Numbered from the stretch's first letter, positions 46,073-59,837 are shown. The stretch is 64,000 bases of DNA from Brevipalpus yothersi (GCA_003956705.1 QZCP01000007.1:193056-257055); one strand, 5' to 3'. Numbers and translations are program-made. Notes: generated from the sequence alone by a model not told the origin.

Positions 46073-47058
46073 ATGTTAGCAGCTGCTGCTATTCTACTTT
46101 TGTGCTTTAATTATGCACATTCTAGTGGTGATTCCACTGGAAAAGGCCCAAAAGTTACCGATAAGGTGAGTTTAGATAGGTGAAAGTTTGATGAATTGAT
46201 TGATTGATTGATTTTTGGGTTGTTCGAATCAGGTTTATTTTGATATAACAATCGGTGGAGAGCCTGCTGGTCGAATTGAGATAGGATTATTTGGTAAAAC
46301 AGTGCCAAAAACAGTACAAAATTTTGTCAAATTAGCTACTAGACACACTGAGGTAAGTAACCAGAAAAACTTGTTATCACTAGGATGCCACGTAATTTCA
46401 ATTCATGTTTCCGTTGGTTACTCTTGTAATTTAAATTTATAATTTTCCAGAGTGAATCATCCAAACCCGTGGGCTACAAAGGCTCCATATTCCATCGTGT
46501 GATCAAAGATTTCATGATCCAAGGTGGTGATTTCACCAACTTCGATGGAACTGGCGGCGAGTCAATCTATGGTCAACGCTTTGAGGATGAAAATTTCAAG
46601 CTCAAGCATTATGGAGCTGGTTGGCTCAGGTAAATGAACTTTTTGGTCTTGCTTGATACTTGAGTTTGATGGTTTTTGTGATAAAAAACATGATTTATTG
46701 ACTTTGAACTTGATCTATAAATTTTTTCATTACATTTTCTCAGTATGGCAAATGCTGGAAAAGACACCAATGGATCTCAATTCTTTATCACCACTGTTAA
46801 AACCAGTTGGCTCGATGGAAGACATGTTGTCTTTGGTAAAGTTCTGAAAGGAATGGTAAGTATCTCATGATTTGATCTGGTGATCAAGATCTCCTAAAAA
46901 CATATCTCCTCTCTAATCTGTAGGATGTTGTCCGCAAAATTGAGCAACTCGAAACTGATAGTGGCAGCAAACCGAAGAAGGAAGCCAAAATTGCTGATTC
47001 TGGAATCTTAACTGTAGATGAGCCATTCTCTGTGAGCAAAAGTGATGCAACTGAATAG
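46073..47058 (+). CDS. Secreted cyclophilin-B-type peptidyl-prolyl isomerase 2
   Basis: Exons 46073-46165, 46233-46352, 46451-46629, 46744-46855 and 46924-47058 give 212 aa, the normal cyclophilin B length. A signal peptide (1-17) precedes a short linker ending G-P-K-V-T-D-K and the isomerase domain. Active-site residues are intact (F-H-R, F-M-I-Q-G-G, N-G-S-Q-F-F-I-T, W-L-D-G-R-H-V-V-F-G). Exon phases match cyclophilin 1 exactly apart from the missing Asn-repeat exon, confirming tandem duplication. The C-terminus (S-K-S-D-A-T-E) lacks an ER-retention tetrapeptide. Expected role: proline isomerisation in secretory protein folding. Confidence 0.95.
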
Positions 47059-47638
47059 TTCAACTATTTCCTGTGAATATGAATGAATTCTCAATCATTC
47101 CAATTCATGTCTCTAATCGAATTTAAACTCACCGATTATCTTTTTTAACTCTTCCAAACTTTTAAACAAATAAATACTGATTAGTAACTTTCACACCCAC
47201 TTTTGCTGTGAATGAATCAGCTGATCAATCGATACTCAACTGATGAGGAAACAGATAAAATTGGTTTGTATTCAAGTTTTAACTCAGATCCAGGACATTC
47301 ATTTACAGAATCTTGCAATAATATTCATTGGATCACCATCTTCATTGCCTCTCGGAGCCCAATTTGATATTCCATCCGACAGCAATTTTTCTTCTCAGAA
47401 TCCTCTTTTGAGAAAAGTTAAGAGATCCTGGTCTCCAGATAGTAATAAATGTGATATTTAGAGAGGTCAGATGAAATTTAGGAAGGATATTCTGTTAGAA
47501 TAGTTGAATTTTATTCCATGTAATCAATAGGAAATCTTTCAATGATCAAACATATTAGATCGCGTGGCAAATACAAGCCACCTATTTACAAGATAAAATA
47601 ATCGTTTTCGAAAAAGAAATCTAGGAGAGATCTCATCT
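47059..47638. other. Convergent spacer, cyclophilin 2 and SREBP
   Basis: About 580 bp between convergent stop codons. A 72-codon frame at 47243-47461 lacks any supporting feature. Confidence 0.5.
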
Positions 47639-50600
47639 TCACATGATAAGATTTTTTTGTTCCCCTCTATGGCGCATCATAGCGTCAGCTTCTTTAACGT
47701 AACCCTCTTTCTCCCCAGAGCATGAAAAACACTGAGGCGGTAAATTTTTTCCAAGAGAAATGAGTGCATTAGCAATATCCTTCTGTTCATTCATAGAAAG
47801 TGGATATGCATCTTCTGCGTTAGCACAAATGATACTAAGGCCATTCTGGCGACGTTTTCTCAGGGCACGTTCGAGTAGATTTTGAGTCAAAAGAGGATTG
47901 GAACCACAAATAAGACGATAAGCGCCTTCGTAGAGATACAGTTTGGTTCGGCTGCTCAAAATGATTTGAGCCAGATATCGTAAAGTGGATAAATCTTTTC
48001 GGAATCCCTTGATGTGATGTTGGGATCTGTTTTGAGACCCGTTTTTCATCATATGAGTTTCCCAGAGACGGAAACGAGTAGAAAGTAACCAATCACAACA
48101 TAAAAGCTGGAATGCTTCGATGATGTGCTGATTACAGTCATTCTTTGCTTTTTGGTTTTCATTCACTTCAATGGATCGCCACAGTTCGTAGCTAGCTCGA
48201 TCGAGAAGATTCATCAGAATCCGATTTTCGGCGGGATTACGAGTATGAATCAATCTTTTCATCTTCCCAGCAAGTAACAGTGCCAGAGCTAGAGAATTGT
48301 TTCGAAGAGTTTCGGGTAAGTTTAAATTAGTTGTTTGAGCCGATTTCTCATCACCAATAAACCAGAAATAAGCAAGCTTGATCACACTACTCCACCAGTA
48401 AGAGATTTCATCTCCGCACTGTTTACTAGTTTTGGCCAGCTCTTCGATGATTGCCAGTAGAGAAATAGATTCTGTCTTGACTTTCTTAGCTCCTTCGCCT
48501 TGATTCTCATTACCCTTCTCTTCACTACCAGTTTTCACACCAATTCGAGGATTGATCATCGTCAAAATGCTTTTCTTAATCAAATATCGACGATAATGAC
48601 GAGAATTGTAAGTGAATGGATCAACAATCTTCTCCGGAGTTTTCACGAATATCGATGGCTTGTCGATAGTATATTTCCACTCATGGCGAGATTTGTTGAA
48701 AAAATTTCTACCAATAGGCGTTAGTAAGTAATGATCGAGACCATGACTTTTGTTGTAAGATACAGCTCTTCGAAGGAAGTATCGAGCATAAAGATTGGAG
48801 ATAATCTTGAAGCGGAGTGCTGCCAAGATGTATGAGCTGATGAGCGGTCCAGGTTCGTTCATACTGTGAGCTTCGTTTACAGCCGATAAGGCATGATAGA
48901 AACCCGAAATTGAGAACTTTCCCTCATGAAGAACTAAATCAATGGCGTTCAGTTTGCAGTGGATAAAACACACCAAACTTCGATCTGATTTAGTGGCAGC
49001 ATCATCTGCCGTCTCAACAAGACGGCCAACCATGAAAAAATGCAACCAAAACCGCAAGGATTGCCAAACAGTGGCTACTATTTTCCCCGGTAACGATCTG
49101 GGCAGAGTGGTTCTTCGTACTGTCTCGAGCACAATCTCGAAATTTGTTTGCGCTGACTTCAGATTACCTTTCTGAAGATGATTGTTCGCTTGAGCTAAGT
49201 AGATCCAATATTTCCGCTGCTCATTACTATTCACTGGATAGTGGTGTAAAGCGCGTTTCAGGGTGAAGAAACATAAAACCAAGTTGAATATCCATATAGC
49301 AACAGGTTTCCAATAATATGAGAAGGCTTCGCTCCAACTCATGGGATTATCAGCCCAAATTCCGAGAATTGATCGACCAGAGCCTGAATAAGAATCACTG
49401 GCTGAACTTTTAAGATCAGGTGTGTCAAGAAGACAAGAGAATGGATTGAATGCGAGTATGCCGATAACAAAAACACACAGCAGCATACGAGATCCATCAG
49501 AAGCCCAAACGATGGGTGAACCAGGCTCAGAGGGTGAGCCAAGACCACTTTGATCTGGAGATAATGCAGATGATGAAGAACAATCTGAGATGGGTGGTGT
49601 GATATTTGGTGAATCGCTGATTGGCATACTGAGGCCAACTTTCGTTTTGCCACCATCAGCGAGGGCTAACTTGAGAGAAAGATTTTCTTGCTTCAATTTA
49701 TTGTTGGTAGACTGGAGATGGTGAATGAATTCGATAGCTTTTCTCAAAACTGCCGATTTATTAAGTTTAGCGTCAGATCCAACCACAATATTTTTGAGTT
49801 CGGTGATTTTATCATTGATAGAGGAACGATATCGACGCTCGATAGCGTTATGGGCTGTTCGTTTTTCCGGAACAAAAGGCATATTACCATTGATGCCGTT
49901 CTTCATCATTTTGCAGGACTCCGAAGAGTTAGACTCACATTTGATAGTCGGTAAGATTGTTGCTGTTGGCGGAACAGTTGCTGTGGTGGTTGTGATTGTG
50001 GGAGGTTGAGTTGCGGCGAGTGCTGGTACAGCAGTGATTCGAGAAATTGGAATTTTATCCTAGAAAAGAGAAAAAGTTCTATTAATTCATGATTAAAGAT
50101 AACAATTGTACATGAAATGAGTTAACATGAAGATAGTCCAAGAACATTGTTACATCAATCTAGTGAGGAGGAAAATCATCAGATCTGTTCGAGTCTGCCG
50201 GATTTTTGAAAGTAGATCAGAGGAAACACAGATAGGAAACAAGATTTCGAGATTTCCTCTGACAGGACAAACGCAAGGTCTTATGAGTCATCAAAGCTAA
50301 TTTTCGAATTTGAATGAATTTTTGTGAGCTCATGCTTTTGAGTTCTGGATTCAAGCTCTCTCATTAGACAGTTGATGGACAGCATAATCTTTTTTCAATG
50401 GTATTGATTCGGATGGGCCATTTGAGGTATTGATAATTAAAGTACGTTGAATGCAAACATACCTGTGATGCAGAATAAAATTTGTCTGAGTTTTCCTGAC
50501 CAGCAGGCTTTTGTAAGATGATTGGTGTGGTGGCGATGAGAGTGGTTGGACTGTATATTACTTGGAAAGTCATCATTTCCGAATTGGGTGTAGTGGTGGC

Positions 50601-51080
50601 CGTTCCAGTGATGGTAGGCCCATTTGAGGTACTGGTGATTTGGGGTGAAGATGTGACAGGTAATGAAGTATGTGCTGGTAGGAGAGGTGGTGGAAATTGA
50701 GGTGAAGGTTGTGGATTTGGTTTAATTTTGGTTGGTTCAGATAGACCAGGACTAGTGTCCACCGGAACAGGCTCCGATTTAACGGTAACAGGTGAATCGG
50801 GATTCTGATTAGATATGGGTGAATCTAAATCCAAAGGCATATTGAATAGATCGCTGCCTTTACACAATTCCATATCTAAATTGAATGAATTGGCATCAAA
50901 ACAGCCGATAGTTTGCAATATTTGATCAAAATCATCTTCCATCGGTTCACCAGACATTAATGGAGTATTTAAAGATGATGGTGAAAATATATCATCACCA
51001 CCGAATGGTGATATCAATGAGCCGGTATCAAAATTGAAGCCACCATTGATCAGTGAATCCTTAACACCGTTCGTTTCCAT
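47639..51080 (-). CDS. SREBP: Sterol regulatory element-binding protein (membrane bHLH-Zip factor)
   Basis: Minus-strand exons 50463-51080 and 47639-50059 give about 1012 aa. The N-terminus is an acidic/Ser/Pro/Thr-rich activation region. The bHLH-zipper (about 270-345) contains E-R-R-Y-R-S-S-I-N-D-K-I, with the SREBP-specific Tyr that permits binding to sterol elements as well as E-boxes. Two TMs follow at about 398-418 and 456-473. The luminal loop holds R-S-I-L (about 435-438), matching the site-1 protease R-x-x-L consensus, and D-G-S-R before TM1 resembles the site-2 D-R-S-R motif. The rest is the cytosolic SCAP-binding regulatory domain. The start is the ATG at 51080; an upstream TTG-initiated extension is not used. 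The 403-bp intron (50060-50462) is phase 0. Confidence 0.95.
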
Positions 51081-52893
51081 ATCTTCCAACTTTGATTCAA
51101 TTCAAATCAACTACAAAACAAACACCAAAACACAATCAAAATCCAATCCAAAAATCAACACCAAAACGAAACTGTCTGTATAAACAACACTGTTAATCAA
51201 TCGAAACAAAAACCTTCACTCAAGTCACTTTAAAGGTAAGCATCTCTCTCTAAAAATAGGAACCATCACAAGATGATCACATTAATATAATTGAATCAAA
51301 TATTTCACCAAACACACTGATTATCACATCGCAATCAATTGAATACAATTAACCAATGTTGTTGTGTATGTATGTGTATGGCCATTGATGATGATTCACT
51401 GTTAATGTACAGAAAAAGAGTGGCCTGAGGAGGTGGAGCTTATAGCTCGCATGATAACAAGCTCCGCCTTCTCTGATGCAAGAAAAGTGTTCACATTGAA
51501 AACAATAACAACACTCATGTATCAACATGGGTTTCTCTCTCTCCTCTCTTGGTGATTTACCATCATGGTGATGTATATTCCAATATTTCTGCATATACAT
51601 GAATATCGGGACATCATGATCAGATAATCGAAAGTATTGTGGATATGATCGAGATCAAGGATGAGGAAAGTTTGATATGGATGTACCGTTAATGTACGAT
51701 GAGAGAGAGAGAGAGAGCGAAAGAGGGAGATTGTCTGTAAAATATCGGATGATTATGATCTGTGTGTTAATGAGAAGAGATGTGGTGATGACATTAATTT
51801 AAATCAATGTCCTCGCTTTGGAGTATGGGAAGAGAGAGAGAGAGCGAAAGGTGGGAGAATATGGAAACTATCGTCTCATGGTGAGAAAATCATTCGATCG
51901 TATGGTCCGGGAACGTCATGATTATATCTTGCCAGTTAGTTATATGATTCCTATGAGGGAGGGAAGAGAGGATCTTTCGATTTTAATGACGATGTACACA
52001 TATACACCTGGATGGACGCGATTTGCTTTCGATTTCAATGAATCTTGAATACTTTCTTTTCCATCATCATCATGCAATCGAGAAAGCCGTGTAATATCTA
52101 TTCCAAAAAATCTCGAGGAAAGTCCTCGATTCCCCCTCTCTTCAGCTAATGATAACGTTGCTGATCTTCTCAAGGACTAAAAAAACTCAATCATCAACTC
52201 TTTCACATTATCTTTCTAACAATTTTTTTATCATGTCTGAAATATCAGCCGCAAAGTAAAAATCTTGAGCCTCAAAAAGCCAACACATGGATATTCAGCA
52301 TAGTGGAAGCATGTCTCCCTGTACTTCGAACTTTCAAAAGCGAATCTGCTCAAAGATGTTCTGTTCAAAGATCCAAACCAAAATCATCGAGAAGAAATCG
52401 ATAAAAAAAATCCTCAAAACTGTCCCCCAATACGAGTCAGTATAACAAGAAAACTTTAACCCAAAAGGAGTATTCCCGAAAAAAAAAGTGAAGAAAATAA
52501 ATCAAATGAGACGCGCAAATATTGTAATATCAAATGAATCAAATGGAAAAAAAATGCTAACACTAATACAGTTACTACAACTGCTAATGTCCTGCATTTT
52601 CCTTGATGTGTCTGACTGATCATATAAGAATTGCTTCTCTCTCTGTTTACGCTTGATTCTGCAGATCGAGTTCGGTTTTGCAAATTGTGATGTAAAGAAG
52701 TTTTTTTCTCGAAAACCGGTCGAATGATTCAACTTAAATGTTCTATTTTTCTTTTGCTTATTAATAATTAATCTCAATGTTTAATCGAAGTGGGATCAGT
52801 TTTTTTGGAACCAATTTAGTTTGCCACTCTTTTTGAGATCCTCATTTTACAACACACAACACATACACATAACCAAGATCTTGTTGAGAAGAG
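51081..52893. other. Divergent region between SREBP and kynurenine aminotransferase
   Basis: About 1.8 kb with short GA tracts (for example near 51700 and 51825) and AT-rich DNA. Short frames at 51349-51600, 51818-52048 and 52456-52777 have no support. It presumably holds both promoters and 5'UTR exons. Confidence 0.5.
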
Positions 52894-54849
52894 ATGATGT
52901 TGAAAAGATTTGCACAAAGTTTGCTCTGTTCACCAGCAGCACGATCACAGGTATCAACTGCTAAACGCTTTAATACATCGCTTTTATTTGGCTTACTATT
53001 GATCATCACAATTCAGGTCAGTTGATAATATTTAAGCCTGTTAATTAACATTGTTTTCTCTTTCGTGTTTATTCTTTCCTCGTGTGTGTCTGTCTGTCTA
53101 TGTGTCTACCTGTTTTGTCATCGATTTGATCATCATCATTTTAGGCTTTGAGAACTATGGCATCAATACCAGCTTTATCAGATCGAGCTTTATCACAAAA
53201 AGAAAGTGTTTGGTAAGTTTCTATTTTGTGATGATCAATTTAAATTGACGGTTGTTCAATATTTTGCATGTGCATCAAAATTTGAACATGTCCACTAACA
53301 TTTGCCAAACATTTTCTCGTTACTGAAGGGTCGAATTTATCCAATTGGCTTTGGAACACAAGCCAATCAATTTGGGGCAAGGTTTCCCTGATTATGCTGC
53401 ACCTAAAATAGTGACCGATGCTTTGACCAATGTTGGAAATAATTCTAATGTATTACTTCAACAATACACACGAGGTTATGTAAGTGAGACCATTAATGCA
53501 TCATCTGTTGATTGATTTGGATTCATGTAAGCATGTTTATTGATGCAAAATTTTCATCATCATCATCTTCTAGGGACATCCAAGGCTAGTCAATGCTTTG
53601 TCTAAACTGTATTCCCAGCTTGTGGGTCAACAGATTAATCCGAACAAAGAAGTTCTAGTGACTGTTGGTGCCTATGAGGCACTTTTCTGTGCTTTCATGG
53701 GAATCGTTAATCCTGGTGATGAAGTAATTGTTATCGAACCTTTTTTCGATTGTTATGCACCGATGATCGAGCTAGCTGGTGGTGTTCCCGTTTATGTTCC
53801 ATTGCGACCATCGGCTACCGCTAATGCAAGTGCAATATCAAGTGGTGATTGGAAACTTGACATGCAAGAATTGGCAAGCAAATTCACCAATAAAACTAAG
53901 GCGATTGTGATAAATACACCACATAATCCATTAGGAAAAGTATGAATTATTGGTAAATTTGCTGTCTGTATCCGTTCTGATTAACGCCTCTTTGGTAGGT
54001 TTTTACACGAGATGAGCTAATTGCTATTGGAGACCTGTGCAAAAAGCATAATATAATTGCTATTATGGATGAAGTGTACGAATGGATCACTTTTGATGGC
54101 AATGAACACGTTCGAATGGGTAAATTATTCAGCTAGCTGATTGAATAATTCAGACTAATAGTCGTTACTTTCTCTTACAGCAAGTCTTCCTGGTATGTGG
54201 GAACGAACGATTACTGTTGGAAGTGCTGGTAAAACATTTTCCGTCACCGGATGGAAGCTTGGATGGGCATATGGTCCTGAGCACCTCATCAAGGCGCTAC
54301 AATTAATCCATCAGAACACCGTTTATACATGTGCCACCCCATTGCAAGAGGCAGTTGCCATGGGCTTTGAAGCAGAAATTCCTAAGCTTGGCTCTAATCA
54401 GTCATATTGGAAAGAGTTATCTGATGACTTGAAGCAAAAAAGAGACAAGATTGTTCAGTTTCTTACTAGTGTTAACATGAAACCCACAATTCCTCAAGGA
54501 GGATATTTCCTACTTGCAGACTTTTCTCAACTGGCCAATCGACTTGATTTCTCATCAGTTAAGGGAGGCACGCAAGATTATCGATTCACTAAGTGGTTGA
54601 CAATTGAGAAGGTTTGTAAATTTTCTCATAAACTACACCCATCTCACCACTTAATTCTAATTTGATTGACCACTTTTGTTTCTATGTTCATTTCAGAAAC
54701 TTCAAGGAATACCTCCAAGTTTCTTTTACTCAGAAGGACACCGGAATTTAATCGAAAATTATATCAGATTCTGCTATTTCAAGAAGGATGAAACCCTTGA
54801 TCAAGCTGCTGATGTCATTCGTAAGCTCAAACAGTCTCTAGAAAAGTGA
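52894..54849 (+). CDS. Kynurenine-oxoglutarate / cysteine-S-conjugate aminotransferase
   Basis: Exons 52894-52950 (or to 53016), 53145-53212, 53329-53479, 53574-53939, 53999-54119, 54181-54611 and 54697-54849 give 448 aa, or 470 with the longer first exon. This PLP fold-type I enzyme transaminates kynurenine to kynurenic acid and cleaves cysteine S-conjugates. Landmarks include N-L-G-Q-G-F-P-D-Y, E-P-F-F-D-C-Y, N-T-P-H-N-P-L-G-K, M-D-E-V-Y-E-W and the PLP lysine in G-S-A-G-K-T-F (about residue 272, short form); the C-terminal Y-I-R-F-C motif is present. The N-terminus is Arg/Lys/Ser-rich without acidic residues, suiting a mitochondrial presequence. Both donor choices (CAG|GTATCA and CAG|GTCAGT) keep the frame. 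Confidence 0.93.
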
Positions 54850-55055
54850 TTGAAAATCAATATGGAAACTTTTTGATAAAGTAGAAACAAAAGCATGTCT
54901 GATATATTTTGATCTGGGCCGGAGTTTTTATGCTTTCATCCTATATTAGAACTTTCATTTTTTCGAGTGAAATAAAGGATGTCAGTCATTCAAGAAAAAA
55001 TTTTAAATATACATACCGAGCAAAATTTATCAACAAAAATGAAAAAAAATTGCCA
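54850..55055. other. Short convergent spacer
   Basis: Only 206 bp between the stop of the aminotransferase and the stop of BMS1. An AATAAA at 54970 suits the aminotransferase transcript, so the 3'UTRs are probably short or overlapping. Confidence 0.6.
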
Positions 55056-58000
55056 TCAAGAGAAGGCAGAGGTTGTAATTGGAGTTTTATGTTTTGATTT
55101 TGATAGAGCTCTTAAAACCTTCTTTTTAACATCTTTTTGTTTGGTCATTCTTCTTTCCTCTATAAGAGCAAGTTGTTTCTTATGCTTCGAGACCCTTTGA
55201 TTTTTCGCTATTCCTTCTTTCCTCTTCTTCTGCCTGTGTACCGCTTTCACCATTCGGATTATATTGTTGATATCAGTTTCTTTAGGCTCTCTTATCACAG
55301 GCACTCTGGCAACTAATTTCTCCTTCTTGGGCAAATATTTAGGACGATCTTTGTAGGGAAGCTCTTTCTCCAAGCCTTTCGGTAGGATGAATGGTTTTGG
55401 TTCAAAAATTTTTCGCCCACGTTTGTTATAAAAACTATCTGGATTTAACTTCAACTGGATACCTCTTTCGTACCTTAGTTGACCAACAGTTTTCATTCCT
55501 TGCCATTTCTTTCGTTGGGCCATATCAATCAGAAGATTTGGAACAATAGAATAAAACTGGGGTATTGTCACATCAACCCATGTTCTCATGAATATTATAT
55601 CACTCATGAGAATCTTGTCTTCGAATGTTGCCCGGAATGCACCTCTTGGAGCACGAATGGCTTTCTTAATTTGACCACGAATGCCACTGACAGTCCTGAT
55701 AGCTCCTCCCTCAAATTTGGCCACTTCAAGAGCAGAGTTGAACATACCTTTGACGAAAGCGGTCTTCTTGAACACTTTGAGTGGATAGCCTAGAAGTTTT
55801 AGTTTTTTAACTATTGCAGTAGATTTGTCAAGATTGCTCACTACTCCTGTAGCAGCTACCCTGAAATCGGGCAATGTTTCGTCAAGAGTTTGTAAGGCGA
55901 GAAGTCCAGACCCTTGTGGAGTGAGAGGTCCCCAAAAAGTTGCATGACAGTAGAGGTGTTCTGGTGTATACTTGAGAGCTCGATTTCTCATATTGTGATC
56001 TTGAATCGAATATATGGGCATTGTTTGGAAACGACGCCAACCCATTGAGATAATCAGAGGATCCCTTGTCTTGAGTATTCGGTTGTACCATCGATGTTTC
56101 TTAAATCTAGCTTGAACGAAGCCGATATTACTCTCACCACTGAGCAAACCTCCCAAGATGAGAGGATAATTTGGATCGAAACTATCGATAAGCTCGCAAG
56201 GAACATTTTCTATCTCAATTCTCAGGTACATTCCAGCTCTGAATCCTTCAAATTGTACTCTTATGTGTTCTTCCAAGCCTTCAAACTCGGATTTATTCAT
56301 CTAGTGAAAATTCGAAGAAAACTTTAGAATCCTGTTTGGCCTGTTTAGCCGTACCGAAAAACTCACCTTTGCTTGTTCATCAACTTTTTCTTTCCACTCA
56401 TCATAGAATGTTGTTTCTTCTTTACCTTCATCTTCATCCTCTTTGTCCAGAACTCCTTCATCGTATTTTGCATCGAAGTCTCTTTTCTTTTGACTCTTCT
56501 TTAGTTTACGTTCAGCATCCAATTCTTCTTCGGTTTTGTTTTGCCCTTGTTCATTAAGTTGATCTTTCATTTCTTCGTCCTCAGCTTTTGTAGACGCCTC
56601 TAGATCCTCAAAATCCCCAAAAAGAACATCATCACCATCTTTTTCTAGAAGAGTGGCAGCATCCTCAGATGCATCCCATTTTCCTGTGACGAAACAATCT
56701 CTTATAGAATCGAGAGTCTCCGAATCATTCCAATCTTGAACTATGTCTCCAGGAAATTTTGTACATTCTATGGAGTTAAGAGTGTATTTCATATTCAGAG
56801 AATCTTCATGCCTTTTGCGGACCGCTTTCAGTAAACCGCTGGCAAGATCTTTAGAATCATCAAGATAGGTATCTTCTTTGAGTTCGAAGGTATCGCCATA
56901 GACCAGACTTTGAATGTTGGAACTTGATTTTTGGCGCATATAAAATGCAAGAGCAGCTTCACTAGCAGCATTCTCTCTCCACTTCCCAATCTTTGAAGCA
57001 TCATCTTGTTTTTCCTCATCTGAATCATCATCGAAGAGAAGCTTTTCCTTTATATCCTTGAGTTCATCATCTTCATCGGCAAATCTTACTCTTTTCTTTG
57101 AGATAGTTTCATCTTCACTATCTTGATACTCATCTTCAGATAATTCATCATCTTCCTCATCCTCGTCCTCGTCACCGTCATCCTCAGCGTCTTCGTCCGA
57201 GATTTCTGAATCTTCATTTTCTAGAGCGTCCTCGTCCTCATCGTCTTCATCATCTTCCTCACTGCTGCCAAGATCAGAATCTGAGGCCTCATGTCCCGTT
57301 TTAGTTTCAGAATCTTTCTTCGAGAAGATATCTATCGATCTTCTGGATATTTCCTCATCTATTGGAGTTTCAGTGTTGATGATTGAGTTGACCAATTGTT
57401 GAGCTTCACTTTCTTCCACCGTTTCTTTATGAGAATGACTTCCACCTAAATCAATGTACACCGCATCTTTATCATATAAAATTCCACCAACACCAGCAAA
57501 AGGAGCATATATAACTCTATCCTTTTGATTGAGAGATCTTCTCTTCTTTTGTTTCTCTTTCTCGGCAAGAGGACATGGATCAGGAAGGTATGAGATGCTT
57601 TTGGCTGAAAAATCACCACAGCCAGGAATATGTACACCTTGGCCATTTTTGAAAAAACTGCCACGAGAATAACCATAGAAGGCAACCAGTCTATCACATT
57701 TAGGATCTTGTCTTATATTTTCTTGATTGGTCAGATCCTCGAACCGATCGACTAAAACATATGGATGAGTAGATCTCCATTGAAGAGGACGAAACTTCAT
57801 GATAGAAATGAATCTATTTAAATTTTTGACTTCATTCTTGAGATATTCTCCTTTGACCATACCGGAGAGATAGAATAACTTTGCACCTTGATAAACTTCG
57901 GTCCAAAATCGATGTTTCAACCTTTTCTTGGTATTTTTTAACTTCTTCTTATTCTTAAATACATCCAAATGGGTTAGAACACCCATAACTCGTGGAAACC

Positions 58001-58636
58001 CGTGAGTTTGACAAATGTTGAGATACTCGAAGATTTCGATCTCAAAACCAAAACTTGCATCAATTAGAAGCAAGGATATATCACTGATTTTTGCAATATC
58101 AATCATATTGTTGATATCATTATTACATTCGATGAAAGTTATTCGACGCTTTTTAGCGGCAACAACTGTGATCGGACCTTTCACATCTTTCACAACAGCT
58201 CGACTCATATTGCGAATCAAGCATCTTATCAGTGTACTTTTACCCGAATTTTTGGGCCCAATTAAACTGACCACAATCGGAGGAGGCTCTAAAGGAGTCC
58301 GATCAACAAGTGGAATATGTTTCTTTTTCTCAAGCAAATCTTGTTTATGTCGAAATTTTCGTTCAGCTTTAACAGCTGACTTGATAGCAAAAGCTTTGGG
58401 ATTCCGCTTTTTCGCCTCATCCTTACTAGTAGGTAATTTTTCAACACCATCATCTTTCTTGAAGCTCCTACAAGAAACAATCAACGTCAATAATGAATGG
58501 CAACGAATAATAACTACTCAAACTATCATGATTCATCAAACATCGTGCAATTTAACGTGTCAATATTAATAGCCCTATTGAACACTTTCAAGACATACCT
58601 CTTCTTCGGTTTCTTCTTCTTCACAGGTCCACCCAT
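55056..58636 (-). CDS. BMS1: Ribosome biogenesis GTPase BMS1
   Basis: Minus-strand exons 58599-58636, 56367-58467 and 55056-56300 give about 1127 aa (human about 1280). The product is the nucleolar GTPase of the small-subunit processome that works with RCL1 in 18S rRNA maturation. A basic N-terminus precedes the G domain with P-loop G-P-K-N-S-G-K-S-T (about 83-91) and a T-H-L-D G4-like motif. A long Asp/Glu/Ser-rich acidic linker follows (about 430-520), then the conserved C-terminal half beginning F-E-G-L-E-E-H with Y-L-R-I-E-I-E-N-V-P-C-E and A-T-G-V-V motifs, ending in a basic tail. Phases agree at both introns (131 and 66 bp). The frame is intact. Confidence 0.95.
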
Positions 58637-59837
58637 TTCTTTTCAGAACGTTAACACTAATCCCTAAGGCACACTCAATTCATTGGAATCAGAGAAAATC
58701 TTTCAATAACCATCACAATTAAATCAAACTAAATCAAAATTAAAACTTAACCCGGCAAACATCCACCAAAAGCATGGTCAAAGCGGTAGCGCTGTGATCG
58801 AAAGTTTTTTTCTTGAGCAAAAGAAAACATTTTTTACTTTCGAATTTGGCGCCATAAAAACGTCTCTTTTCGAAACTTTTTTTTTTCATTTTCATAAGAT
58901 TCGAAATTCGAGCTTTTTTTTTATTTATTCAATTAAAAAATCAGAATATTTGATAGTTTAGAGAAATTTTCCAGTTCATTACTCTAAGTATGCGGTAATT
59001 GTTTGGTAATTTTCCTAGCAATTACCTGTGAATGAAGAAGATGTAGTAAATTGGATGTCTCGAATAAAAACGAATGTACTCTGATTGAATATGGTAGAAA
59101 GAAAATTATTGATTACGGTATTGTTGCATTCCTGAAAAAAGTTTATTGCTACATGTCGACATCAGAAAACCGAGAAAGCGAGAGCGAAAAAATTTGCGTC
59201 AATGTGGAAAACGATTGATGGTGATATTTGTGTGTGATATATGATATATACGTGATATACGCTTCGGAAATGAATTGATTCGTAGAGTTTCGTTGGAGTA
59301 TGCAATGAAATTATCTACTACATCTTGGGTACCATTGCAAGATGCGTAAAATTTGATTCGTTCGTTTACCAATCCAGTTCACTACAGATTTTGATCATAT
59401 TCCTTTGCTCTCCAGAAATCATCATAAAATGTTGCTTGCCTGTTGATTGATTTATTGAAAATCATTTTACCAACAGTAGCCTGAATATTTTTCAGGACAA
59501 GAACTCTCTCTCTCTCCTTACTCTTTCAACTTTCATCAAGACTAAATCAATCACACAAAAGTGTTATCGATAAAAGTCAATCAATAGCATTGAGAGTTGT
59601 ACTATTTGGAATACACACATATATCTGTGAAAGTCCATCGAAAGGAAGTGTACATATATGTGTGTCTAGTGTACTACTAGTGGGGCAAGTACACATATCC
59701 AAGGACAATTAAAGATTATTTTTACCATTATAAAAGCAAAATATTCGGTGACCTCGTACTTTTGTCCATCCCCCTTTAATCTTGAACCAGTTTATGTGTA
59801 TGATCAACCAATAGTCAATCAACCTCTACCCAAAAAT
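58637..59837. other. Divergent region between BMS1 and the ABC transporter
   Basis: About 1.2 kb between start codons of oppositely oriented genes. It is AT-rich with a short CT tract near 59500; no gene is seen. Confidence 0.5.

Noticed and set aside
47835..49656. Shadow frames within the SREBP gene on both strands
   Set aside because: The minus-strand SREBP frame is continuous and conserved; the others are incidental.
56336..58569. Plus-strand frames over BMS1
   Set aside because: Opposite a clearly conserved coding strand with no independent evidence.
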